In this document: positions 13,045 to 25,478 of the stretch, in pieces
Layout of the letters: each line of letters starts with the position of its first letter
Numbering within the stretch: position 1 is the first letter of the stretch
Assembly (NCBI RefSeq): GCF_008831285.2
Contig: NC_045146.1
Location: 13,097,289 to 13,161,288, forward strand
From: Nymphaea colorata
Lineage: Eukaryota; Streptophyta; Magnoliopsida; Nymphaeales; Nymphaeaceae
DNA: 64,000 nt
Reading direction: 5' to 3'
Program-made: the position numbers and the translations under genes
The notes under the pieces: model-generated
Database searches by the model: none
What the model saw: only the letters and a program-made list of their open reading frames with translations
Told to the model about the DNA's origin: nothing

Positions 13045-15249
13045 TCGATGTGGCGTTGCTTTCGCCTACAGCGAGCAGTGGGCTCGCATTTTCCACGTGC
13101 TAAGGCAAAAACCGGACGCACCCAACCCACTCCGAGTCGCAGACTTGGGGTCACCGACCAAGCAGGTCAATGCATTTTTCAGAAATTTGCAAAAAGGTTC
13201 ATAAATATTTGAAATTAGAAAAACATTGACTTTTTAATACCGTTACGATTTTTTCATGGCTAGGATTATTACCAAGCTAGGAAGGATTTCTGTAAGTGAG
13301 CCACTTTCGAGTTCGGGTTTCTGTTCGGTGGATCTCAACTTGTCATCATAACAGTTTCGGTTTCATCCTAAAAATAATTCATCATCTCATTAATAGTCTC
13401 TTTTTATAAGTCAGTGAATATGCCTTACAGTTTTCAATACAAGAGACTAAACTTATGGGGTGTTACAATTTCAAAGAAATTTTCTCAACTAAATGCAATT
13501 TCTAAACGTACATTATCTGTTTTCAAGTACTTTTATTAAATTCTATTAGTAGATAACATATTTTGAATCCGTAGTCGAGTCTGCCTGGTCCGTTGTTCTA
13601 CTGATTCGGTTTAGGCAGAGTCTTGATGTTCTATTATTTTATATTTGGATTTCGATCAAGTAAGATCCAAACCATTTCAATTTATTATTGTAACCCTCTT
13701 GTTCTCTTTGAAAATAAAATAAAAGAAGAAAACGTAGGCAGAGAAAAAAAACATAAAAAAAATTCCGAGGGAATTTTTAAAATAAGTATACTTTTTTTTC
13801 AGGACATTATTACCCTTGAACCGCAACAACACTAGTATCTTATCTGCAATGGCTACTTACGAACACGGTGATGATTGCCCTCCCTTCCTAAACCTTGCAC
13901 TTTAAGTTTCAGTTCTATCCTTACAAAGTTTGAGTTTTTATATACCATCAAGGGCATTTTTGTCATTTCACAACACATGGCCGAACATAATGCATGCATA
14001 TGTAAAGGGTAATTTTGTCATTTATGGTTCATAACACATTATCTTGTATTAATAGCACCACATAAGACATGCATATATAATTTTTTGTTTTAAAAAAAAA
14101 AACTTGTTGCTTCTTCATTGGTACCCAAATAATGTTAACAAAAAAACTTACCCACGGGTTGGACTTAAAGAGCAGTGTCAAAGTCATAAATTAAAGTAAG
14201 AAACGATGAAACCTCGAAAAGGATGATGGTCTTTATTTAGAATTATCAAGTTGAATAGATCGACGAACCGCACTGTTTGGGCAGCTAGGGTCCATATTTT
14301 AAAATCCATTGTTTTTAATTCGTTTGATCATCATATAGTGACATTCAATCTTTTTTTTTTTAATGATTTAATGAAAATCAGTACGATTAATTATCAGACA
14401 ATTTCGAAATTTTGATTGATATTCGAATTTGCAAAATTTTCAGGGTACCTATAACCTTTGGGATCAAAGTTGGTGGGCTAAGGTTAAGTGCAAGGCCATG
14501 TGACTTCTTTTCCACATTTAAAAAGTGTCAAGGACGTCCGATCACTCCTGTCATTAGTACACGACTAAATTATTCAAAAGATTGAATTTTACACGATTAA
14601 GCATCCCCTTAACCTAAGCTTGCGTATAAATTCCAAATTACAATACAAATGATATCTAATAATATATTTTTTTGACTTATTTTTAAGATTGTCATAAAAA
14701 TTTACAAACAATTATTTAACATTTGGGCAACCAAGAATTAGGCACTCGACGTCTCTCAAAACAAAAATCGCCAAAACATTAATTTTTCATATCATCCAAC
14801 GAAGAATACTCGAAACAAAAATATCATCATCCGTTAGAGCAAGAGTTTCCCATATAATGCTTTCATCGAGAATTTCTCTGTTTGTTAAATTTTAAAACTC
14901 CAGCAGCGTTTTTGTTATTCATTCAAATTTTGCAAGCATTCTCGGCCGTCCAAGTGGCAGGGAGCGATGGGGCCCACGCGTATCAGGGCTGACATGCGCT
15001 TGACCACGTTTTAGCAAGGGCGGAAGGGGTTGGGGGTCCCACCGCCGGCCAATGGGAGGGCGGAGGCGATCTTCCCCGCTATCCTCCTCCGCACCGGGTA
15101 GGTGGCCAAGACCTCGCCAGGCAAGAGAGGAAGAGAAAGGGAAAGGTCTAGTGGTAGTGGTGGGGGGAAAACCAAAAAGCGAAGGCGTCCACGTCCTCCT
15201 CCCTCCCGCAATTTTCCTCTCCGTCGCTTGCCGCCTGGAAATTGGAATT

Positions 15250-16058
15250 GGAATCTTCAATCCCTCTCTTTTTCTTTTCCCTCGACCGCCTCCGTCTTTT
15301 CCCCACACTGGGGAAAGCGTGTTCCCACCCTCCGCCTTCTTCTTCTTCCTCTTCTACTTCTATTGTAACATCAGCCCTCCGTCTCCCTTCCCTCTCCCTG
15401 CTGATAAATTGCACTCTCTCTCTCAACTCTCTGTCGTTTGCTGTCGGATACCGTCTTCATTTGGTATTCTCTGGAATCGTAAACTTCCCGTTCCGTTTCT
15501 GTTGCTTCTCCGTCTGCATTTGAGTTGCAGTTGGAGCTCTCAATTGGATTTCCCGTAATTTCGTGTTCGCGAGCCTACCCCTGATTTGCGTCGTTCCGGT
15601 CGGGTTCCCTTTGGTTTCGGTTTTCTATCGGGTGTCGTCGTTTGTTTGAGTTTGGGCTATCTGCAGTTTCAGTCGGGATTTTCGTCCAATTTCGGCTCTA
15701 TTGAACCGATCCTGTTCTCAAGTAAGGCCGTCCGTGTCTTCTTTTAGCATTTGCTGTTCTTTGTTGAGTTTGGGTTGTCCTTCCTCGGAATCGATGTAAT
15801 TCAATTTTTCTTGACATTGTCGGACCATATCCGAGGTTCCCGCGTGAATTCTTCCGTTTCTTCGTAGTGCTGCTCGTTAGGTTTTTATCCGGTCCGGTCA
15901 TTCTGGTTCTCGATTTAGTTTTCTGACATTGATGACGTAGATTGGAGTTCGGGAAACCGAAGTATCGTCCTCTTGATTTGATGTCATGTTTACTAGTGAA
16001 TGTGATGCCAATCCTATAGCCCTCTTTCAAACCAGGGCTACTGAATACCCGATATTAA
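15250..16058 (+). promoter_or_regulatory. CT-rich leader and probable 5' UTR of the SMP/C2 gene
   Basis: A pyrimidine-rich stretch (tandem CTT/CTC runs about 15260-15450) leads into T-rich DNA and the ATG at 16059. A possible UTR intron could begin at a gtaagg near 15720 and end before 16050, but this is not required for the reading frame. CT-rich leaders of this kind are common at plant transcription starts. No clear TATA box is seen. Confidence 0.5.
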
Positions 16059-19000
16059 ATGTTGTTCTTGGAACAATCTTCCTCCGCCTGGACTTCATCC
16101 CATTTATTGACCGCTTCACTTCCATTCGCCGGTGTTAACAGAAGGGGGGAACGGAAATGTAGATCTAGACGAAGCCCTACGGTTGCGCCCCTTGGTCTTG
16201 GTCGTGACTTCAGATGTCGCTGCCTGAATAAGAGCAGCCCTGGCCTGAGTTATGAATTCGCGGAGAGAATCTCCGACGCCCAGAGGTATACGATCGTCAA
16301 ACGCCTGTCTGATGAATTGGAGCTTGTGTCGGATTTCAGTAGTTTCAGGGAAGACCCTATAGTAGAGAAGTTGAGGTCCCAAGTTGGTGTAATTAAACCC
16401 ATACCTCCGCCGCCAGTCAATGGGAGGGTGGCCGGGATGTTCGTCTTCTTCTTTTTCGTCGGGGTTATGTTTGACAAGCTCTTGACGTCTGGGAAGAGGA
16501 ACAAGTGGACTCGTGATTCAAGGTCGGGTATATGGCCTCAAGTCCCCACTAGTTTCTCGTTGTTCCTGGAGAAGGACCTCCAGAGGAAGGAGTCAGTCGA
16601 ATGGGTGAATATGGTGCTGGGGAAACTGTGGAAGGTGTACCGCAATGGGATTGAGAATTGGATCATCGGATTGCTTCAACCTGTTATCGATGACCTCAAC
16701 AAGCCTGGTTACGTTCAGCGAGTTGAGATTAAACAATTTTCTTTAGGCGAGGAGCCATTGTCAGTCAGGAACGTCGAGCGCAGGACCTCCCGCCGTGCTA
16801 ACGACTTACAGTAAGTGCTTCTAAGAGCTTGACTCTTGAGTTGCTTGTGAATATCTTCTTCCTTTTAATAAGAGGGCATAGCAAAAAGAAAAAATGTTAC
16901 ATGAACTAGCGTTGAAGGATGCCATTTATTCATCATTTTTTTGCATTAATGTTAAGAACAGTCACGTGCCACTAGGCAGATCTGTTTTTTTCTTTTTCTA
17001 CCCTGGAACACCGAACAGGGAAGCTGGTTTTCTTCATTCCTTACAGGAGTGGAGTTTTTAATATTTGCAAAACCTCGCTTGCGGCTTATATTCTCATGAG
17101 TATGGACCATGGAGGAAGACCGTATGGTGGGAACCAGAGTTTGTCTAGATAAATAATAACCTTCTTTGAAAGGAGAAGAATTTTACCCTCTCCACTCCAT
17201 TTTTAGAAGGTAATTAGAGCGTCATTTGATAACATGAAATGTTTAACTGCTGAAACATTCCATGCTGTATCCTGTATGGTGTGCAAATTTTCGTGGGTAG
17301 CTCACACAGCTCTGACTGAAATTTTACAAAAGCCGTACGGATTGTCTTGTAGAATGAAATATTTCATGCGAATTGTTTTTCAGTATTTGATGGCAATTTT
17401 GTACGGGGCTAACAACTTTTAACTAAAAATGTAGACATAAAATATTTCACCCGGCTATCAGAAGCTCTCAAAGGAAAGTATCGAGGACTTCTCACTCTTT
17501 AGTTCATGTACAGTGACGTTAGAAGGATTTGATGTGGAACCTGTAATCACGGGCCCATCCTTTTACCTGTAGTAAGTGGAGTATCGAGGACTTCTCACTC
17601 TTTAGTTCATGTACAGTGACGTTAGAAGGATTTGATTTGGAACCTGTAATCACGGGCCCATCCTTTTACCTGTAATAAGTGGATTGTTTTTAGGTTTTCC
17701 ATGTACAGGCTACAGCCTATTGTTCAGGAGAGACATAGGAGTTAGGTGTAGGTGTATTTGTGAAAAGAGTTACAGTTTCCTTATCTATACTGCTGTACTA
17801 CTCCAATTATAGTTGTTAGTTTACCTTAAGTACATCTCTTTTAGAAATTCATCTCATGCAGCAAGAGTTGCAGGTTTGTTACACGCCCTTTGTCTTTCAA
17901 TATATGTTATGAAAGTTTGTAGGCGCACTTAGGTCACAAGTACAATAATGAAACTGTTAATTAGCTTGTATTAAGTTATATTTATATGATATGGACAACA
18001 GTCCATAGCAGTCAGTATTATATTATATGATTTATATTATACTTGTTTGATGAAGGCAAAATGCAAAGTTTCTAGCTTTGAAGATTCAAGAAAATGATAA
18101 ACAGTTAGCAAAAATCATAAATCATTTTCAAGAAAATGTATATAATGGTTTCAAACCTAAAAGAAAGGCTGTAAAACGAACCTAGCTCCTAAAAGTAGAA
18201 TGAAATTGGGTCTAAAAAGTTATATACAGATTATAGTCCAGTCAATATAAAGTCTAAACAGTCTATTTGTAATTTTTTAGATGAAGGATATAATTAAGAA
18301 TCATACGAGTCATGACATTAGCTGAAAGCCTGAAACATAAGTCAGACTTTTCAAAAACAGAAATCAGACTTCCCACGTCAAAGATTTTAGAAAGCTTTCC
18401 ATTACCAAATTAAACTGAAAATTATGAACAGACTGTAATGAGTTACAAACAGACTGTAAATAGACAAATAAGCATATTGTAATCAAATAATTTACAACTT
18501 GCAAACAGAGTTACAGACTGTATAAGGAAACATAATCTATATAAACATTATGACATTAAATTATCAGTCAATATTGATTATAGACTATAAAGACAAATAA
18601 ACAAACTGTAATGAAATGAGTTATAGACAAGGTTATGAAACTCACATAATCTATTTAAATATTATTACTTCAAAAAGTTTTCTATGTAAATATAAACAGT
18701 ATATTATATATAAACAGTCGCAACCTAAAAATGTGCACCACAACAGTGTCCAGCACCCATTTAATCTTTATGAAATAGACTTTAAGAGGTCTGCTGAGAG
18801 ATTCTTGGACTTCTATGGACTAGGGGCATGCTGGACTAGTTGCACCTAGTCCATGGGCCTAGGTGCAATATCACCTGCATCGCCTAAGTGCTTGGACTGA
18901 GGCGATGCACGTGGAGTAGCGACTAAGTGTCACTTATGTGACACCTCAACAACATAGCGTTTAATTGTTTAGTCGTTAGTTTTGAGAAGAGATCCAGTAC

Positions 19001-22000
19001 GCTGTTTGGCTTCCCCTTCATACTGTAGCTCAACTTTTTTTGGCTTTGCTTCCTCTCTGGGATTGTCCATATGTATTCCCATTCACGAAAGTGGGAGTCC
19101 CTTGGGTATGTCCAGTCAATCTTTTAGGTGATTTTCTGTTTGATGATTCTGACCGTCTCATTGTGTATATTGTATTCCTTATTCTACTCTTCTTTCTAAA
19201 ATCTGAAAACATGAGCATGAAGTGAAAGTCAGCTTTCATGTCTTTGTGAATGAATTTAGTCCAATATGTGGTCATAAATGCAGTGAGCATATTAGCCGGA
19301 ACCACTGTACCATGATATGTCTGAAAGCTAAATTGGTAATTTTGTTGGAAAGAGAAAAGCAAGGAGTGAGCCACATATCCGGTATATAAGATGAACCAAC
19401 ATTGTTGTTGTATTTGCCATCACTTTTGCTATGATTATTAGCTACTTTAAAAGCACTGCTTCTGCACTTGATCTATGTTTGAAGATTTAAACTTTTAGTT
19501 CACTAATAGAAGATTCATGTCTCTTCTCTTAATTCCTGCTTTTTTTCATTGTGATACTCAGGTATCAGATTGGCCTTCGTTATACTGGAGGAGCTCGTAT
19601 GTTACTACTGCTTACCTTAAAGTTTGGCTTCATCCCTGTAGTTGTGCCAGTTGGCATTCGACATTTTGACATTGATGGGGAGCTCTGGGTGAAGCTAAGA
19701 TTAATACCATCAGAACCTTGGGTAGGAGCTGTGTCATGGGCGTTTGTTTCACTGCCAAAAATCAAGTTTGAGCTGGCACCATTTCGTTTGTTTAATTTGA
19801 TGGGTGAGTTTAAGTTCTAGGGCTTCACTTCGTACAATGTTCAAGAAACATTTCATATCTGTCGTGTAATTTTTGGGCAAGAACATGTGAGATAGGCTAT
19901 GAAAATATCAATATAGGTGGCCTATATATCACTTGGTATAGTGATCTGAAGTTAAAAATATTCTGAAAATGGAACTTAGGAATAAATGTCGAAGCTCCTC
20001 TGACCTTCCAGTTTAGGTTTTAGAACTTCAGGCAAAAAAGGGGAAGGAGAACAAAGGAAAAAACTTTTCATGATCAAACACACACACATATATATGTATA
20101 TGCACACTGCACACACACTTTCTTTAACTACACAGTATGCAGTATATGTGCATGCATACACTTTGATGTATGTGTATATACTGACATATAACTATGTAGT
20201 GCACAGTATACATACGTACATGCACTTCTATTTGCATATCCGTATATAGTATATACCATATGATGTACACATTCTAATGAACAAGTCCTAATAGTTAGTG
20301 AAGGTATAGGAGCTTGGTAGAATGCAAGATTTGGATAGATGTGAGTGGACCTTGACAGCTGCCACAGTGACATACTTCATTGTTGGAATGGATGCTTCAT
20401 AGTCTAGGTTCCAAATCATCAAGGAAAGTTGCTCCACTAGGTTTTGGTTTTCTAACTTGCAGGGTGCAACCTTAATCTATATCAACCGCTGACCTTATTA
20501 TCCTAAGATTTTTCTTTTGTCTTAGTTGGTGGTTAAATGTTTTGAATTAGATTGAGAATTTGCTGACATGTTTGGCTGTTTTGTGCATGCAATGGGCGAT
20601 GTGTCAATCAGCTATTCCAGTGATCTCAATGTAAGTCCACTTGTTTCCTGTCACATACTGGAGTTCTAGCAACAGTATTAACTTCTTATAATAGTTTAAT
20701 TTATTTTCATATTGAATTAATTCGGGGTTTGCTTGGTCTTATTTAAATTGCCTTTTTCTGATCTAGGTTCTTGACGAAACTGCTGACAGAAGATTTACCT
20801 CGGCTGTTTGTCCGTCCCAAGAAGATTGTCCTTGATTTTGAGAAAGGGGAAACTGTTGGTCTTTTCCCTGAGGATTTCAGGGCTGCTGAAGTTCACGATG
20901 GGAACAGCGATTTTGCTGGTGAACTGTCTGTCACTTTAGTTGATGCTCAGAAACTTGCGTATGTCCCTATAGGTACATGGTCTCCCTTTTCATATTTATG
21001 TTGTTTCAGAAAGTCACATTCTTAGTTGACATTTCTGCATATTCTTGTAATCTTTTCTGCTAACACTGTTTAGATAGAACTCCAAAACAGTGAGAAGTGA
21101 TAATAAAAGGGGAGAAAAAATAGAGAGAATAGGAAGAAGGCATGAGGAAGAAGAGAATGTGAAATGGGATGATAACATGATTAGGATTCAAGAAAGGAAT
21201 CTTCTAAGTCATTTGTTAAGTAACTTTTCCACTTTAACACATCATTGCACAAACATTTCATTCTCGCTCATTTTCCAGATGTATTATTTTTGATGATTTG
21301 TGAAATTGGACGTAATCATTGAGTAATGCTTCGATCTTCATCTTTAGCACTTGACCCTGCTACAACCATATGTTTTCTTACTTTTCCACAAGACGAAATG
21401 CATACGAATTTGATGCACAACAAATTACATGTATCACCTTAAACTATTTTCTGTTTACTGCTAAAAGTAGTTACTTGAAATGATAATTTTGAAAAAAAAA
21501 TTTAAAATAGATGTAAACTCAAAACAGTTCTATGCATTTATTGTCGCCCTCTTTGACAGGAAAGAAAATGACGTGTAGTTTTTTTTTTTTTTTACATGTC
21601 ATGAATTAGGTGTGAGGTAATTTTTTCATCCTTAGTGACACAAAAATAGAGATAAAAAGTAGTTGAAGGGCACTTTGTAAATGTAAAGGGGCACTAGAGG
21701 CAATTAAGGAAGCATATTAATCATAAAAACTTCTATTTTCAATGAGTTAGGATGGCCAAGTGCCCACCCTCTGGATAATATGTTTCTTCATTGTCATCAT
21801 CAATATAAAAGTGCATTTTCATATGTTACCTTTAAATAGTTAAAGTTATTGCGGACTATTCATATGGGTTGTGGAAGTTGAATGCGTGAATTGCTATCAC
21901 ATATTACAAGATAATATGGTATCAGGTTACTCATGGTCGAGCATATCAGTTTTTCCAGAAATTTTTCTTTATCTTTCTGTATTTTCGACTTTATAGTCTT

Positions 22001-25000
22001 TATATGACCAAAGCTTATCCTCTTTCTCCAAAAGAGATGTCATCAGGTCAGCTGTCTCATATCCCAAGTATTCTACCATACCAAGGTGGTGCAAAACGTA
22101 TATATTTTCCCCTCTTGACATGAATGTGGTTTTCCTTTTTTGTCTTTAGTAGCAATATACACAAGAAGGCTTTGGTTTTAAATACTTGAGTTGTTTTTCA
22201 GCCTCTCCATTTTTTTCCTTATTATTGCTTATGATCACAATCTCATTCACAAGGCAGTTCAGAACATATTTTTTCTCTAGTAACAAATCTATTCTGGCTT
22301 GTGCTTTTGCAGAAAAAGGCATAGACCTTAGAAGTTTGTACCAAGTTCTAGGTGATCTAAAAGTCTAAAGCACGTGATGATTTTTTTCTTCTCTTACTTT
22401 TGGAGAATTTTAAACTTATCTAGAACGTTTTAATCACATATCTGCTTCTAGCATCTTGTTGTGAGAACATTGCATGTGTGTGTGCCTGGCTGCACGTGGG
22501 TGGGAATTTCAGCACACGGGCACAGGTGCATGGCTCTCTTTGTCTTATATGTGTGTTTACATGCATGCATGCATATGGGTATGAGCATGTTTTTTCAAAG
22601 GGCTCCATGCCCATGTCTGCACATGCACGCACACCCATGTGACAGCTAGTTCATGCTAATTAGCTATTGGAGCAAAAATATCTTGTTCATCTATTCCTGG
22701 AATTGATTGCATGCTTCTTCAGCATTCTTTCTGTTTTCAAGATCTAAATGTATAACTAAGCTACTTTTCATAAAATTGTCAGGGAAAACAGATCCATATG
22801 TTGTTTTGACACTGGGGAATCAAGTGATTTGCAGTAAAAGGAATAGTCAAACCACTGTGATTGGGCCTCCAGGTGCTCCAATCTGGAATCAGGTGATACT
22901 TTCTTCAATTTTACTTCTTTCCGTCAACAGTTTTTTTATGTTTGCTTTATATCCTAGTGATTTGTCTTATTAAACAAATTTCTCTTTTCTTTGCAGGATT
23001 TCCATATGCTTGTAGATGACCCAAGACAACAGCAACTCTGTATCCAAGTGAAAGATTCATTTGGATTTGCAGATTACACCATTGGCACTGGAGAGGTAAA
23101 TTCACTATTTCATGTTTAAGAACAATGTGAATTCTAGAGATCTACTTTCTGTTCCTGAGGAATGAAATGGTCGCCTTTGATTGTTTGCTCTTTACTAATG
23201 TTGCACTTGCTACAGCCTACAAGTGTCAATTTTTTCAGAAAGCTTCAGATATTGAAAGCCTTGAGTCCAATCCTCAATATTGTTATGTTTCCCAAATATT
23301 TCTATAGATCTTCATGTTCATAACAATCTGTTTAATGCTGAATCCTTGTTCTTTGTCACCATATTTCCACATAACAAAGCAGCAGAGATATGCAAAATGC
23401 TTTCATTTAAATGTGTGAGCCATTGCTTGTTTGGTTCAGCTCAATGACTTTATTTCAATGGTTCAAAGACCATTAGTCCAGGAAATCACTAGCGTGGTGA
23501 TGGGAAATTGAGCAAGGATCCTAGTATATCTTGTATGATGTGAATAACTAAGGACCAAGATCAGAATACAACAATGATCTTTGGGATTGCTAAATTTAAA
23601 TTAAATAATTCAACACCATTTAAAAGAAACATGACAATGACTATTGAGTTCAGCACCACCAGAAGATCCAATTTTTATTTCTCAATGAAAGTAAAAAAGG
23701 AATGCTGAAACATCCGTCTTAATTTGCAATTTCTGATGGTTTTCATTATTGATTTAATTCCATGTTCCAAAGGTATCGTCAATTTCTGTGCAAGAACAAG
23801 AGCAATCCACTTATATTTCCTTCCCTATCCTCATGTACATTGGAACCTACTAAGCTTTGATAATTGGCCCTTTTGTTTTATAGTTTAACATGCTTCGACT
23901 TAAAAGTTAAACCATTTGTTGGGAATTTTTTAAGTTAGACTGTCTGTGCTGGAAAATTCATGTATACTGCTAACGAGAGAAAGAGGAGAGTTGGGGTGGG
24001 GGGAGGGGGGAGGGGGGGATTGCCTACTTAGTTCTGATGTAACCAGAGTCCTATCACAAAGCCTATGCTTTAGGAAGATGACTTAATTTTTTTATTTTTT
24101 ATTTTCCCTCTCTGGTAACATGTACTCCCTTTCATGGTTGTAATGCTTGTTCTAATCTTCCTCTTTTGCTGACTAGTTAAGTTCCTTTGTTTCAGGTTGA
24201 GCTCAGTCATCTTCAAGACACGGTCCCTACAGATAGAATTATCTCACTGAGAGGTGGTTGGGGAGTTTTTAGTAAAGGAACATCTGGAGAAATATTACTT
24301 CGCCTGACATATAAGGCATATGTAGAGGATGAAGAGGATGATAGAATGGTTGTTGAATTGGATGGTGACACAACTGATGATGAAACTTCAGATGAGGAAG
24401 CTGAAGGCCTGTATGAACCAAGGGAAAAGAGTTCATCTGCTGCAGTGGAGGAAGAATCTTTTATGAATGTTTTATCTGCTTTGATTGTGAGTGAAGAATT
24501 TCAGGGAATAGTAAAATCTGAGACTGGAAACTCAAGACCCTCTGAGGAAGCTCCTAAGCGAGATCCAGACATGGAAAGGTCATCTGGTCTTATTAGCCCC
24601 AAGGTTGCTCTTAGTGACCCTGAAAGCAATCCTAATGACTCGGCAGGTATTACGTTACCTTGTGGACATAGCTATAGCTGGTAAAAGATTGTACTTCTTG
24701 AAATTTAACTAGTGGAACTCAGAAATGTCGTATTTACATTAGGAAAAGGTTCAATGGTCATATAGTCATGTCATAAATCTCATTCCCTAAATATATTTGA
24801 AAAAACATGGTTTTTAAACTTGTTACTTTGAAAAACATGGAGACCATTTAAATGTCCAACACTATACACGATTTAATATACTAAAATTCAGCATGCAATC
24901 TTTACAAGTCGATACTACATTTTCATATTCCAAATATTTTCAGGATCTTTATGGCTCTTGAAGTGTTCATGATCAAATTAAAAATGTATTTTGCACTTAT

Positions 25001-25478
25001 TACACAACTTCTACCTATACACCACAACAGTTGCCTCTTCGTAAACGAGTAATTTTCATGTCTGTACAGCGCTGCAGCTGCTGTTTCTGGCTAGTGAAGT
25101 GCTGATGTTTTGGGCCGGCTGGGGACATGTTTTATTGCTTGCTAGGTGTTTTGTTAAAGATCGTGAACTTTATTTTCCTGGTATTTTAATTGCAAATCAA
25201 ACAGTTTTAAGTAGGAGAGGGTTCTGAATATTTTGCTTTTTTCTGTTCTTTTCAACTGTCATGTTGCTTTTTTCGTTCATTCATTTTTCCCTTTTGGTTT
25301 ACGACAGGTTTTATTCTATTCTGCTCTCTTTTGTCTGCAAAATTTCTCTTGATCTTTGCTGAATACAGTTGTATATGCATCTTGAACAGGTTCAGTAATA
25401 TTTTGGCTTGCTGTGGCCACAAGTTTTGCATTCTTGATTTCCTTTAGCGTGCATGGCTCTAATATCTTTAATCCTTGA
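16059..25478 (+). CDS. NTMC2T5: NTMC2T5-type protein: TM, SMP lipid-transfer domain, C2 domain, C-terminal hydrophobic tail
   Basis: Eight exons join in frame: 16059-16810, 19562-19803, 20612-20630, 20767-20972, 22783-22892, 22997-23095, 24196-24646 and 25390-25478, giving 655 residues. A TAA immediately precedes the ATG. The N-terminus is Arg/Ser-rich and transit-like. A hydrophobic segment lies at about 124-142. An SMP domain spans roughly 176-360 (VEWVNMVLGKLW to LTEDLPRLFVRPKK), and a C2 domain runs from about 387 (GELSVTLVDAQKL, GKTDPYVVLTLG). An acidic linker (EDEEDD, TDDETSDEEAE) is followed by a last hydrophobic segment (VIFWLAVATSFAFLISF). SMP proteins move lipids at membrane contact sites; type 5 members are reported at the ER-chloroplast interface. 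In the C2 domain some usual Ca-binding Asp positions read Val or Phe, so Ca binding may be weak. Exon 3 is only 19 nt. Its Arabidopsis counterpart is probably At3g19830. Confidence 0.93.
17478..17683 (+). repeat. 103-bp tandem duplication in intron 1
   Basis: Two head-to-tail copies, 17478-17580 and 17581-17683, differ at only two positions that I can see (gatgtgg/gatttgg and gtagtaag/gtaataag). The near identity implies a recent duplication. It sits in intron 1 of the SMP/C2 gene and touches no exon. Confidence 0.92.
18230..18720. repeat. AT-rich region with recurring gactgtaa motif
   Basis: Variants of acagactgtaa recur irregularly (for example near 18430, 18450, 18510 and 18605) among gttacaaac and agacaaata words. 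This may be a decayed minisatellite or transposon interior in intron 1. I see no terminal repeats. Confidence 0.35.

Larger units (their letters stand above)
11913..15050. other. 3.1-kb intergenic region
   Basis: This is shared upstream DNA between the minus-strand TPR gene and the plus-strand SMP/C2 gene, whose starts diverge. No coding signal is seen. It contains an 81-bp MITE-like element (12425-12505) and a cluster of four TTGAC W-box cores (13013-13044). The right end turns GC- and CT-rich into the leader of the next gene. Confidence 0.5.

Noticed and set aside
22460-22640. Alternating purine-pyrimidine stretch that might adopt Z-DNA
   Set aside because: It is interrupted often, lies in an intron, and nothing else suggests a role.
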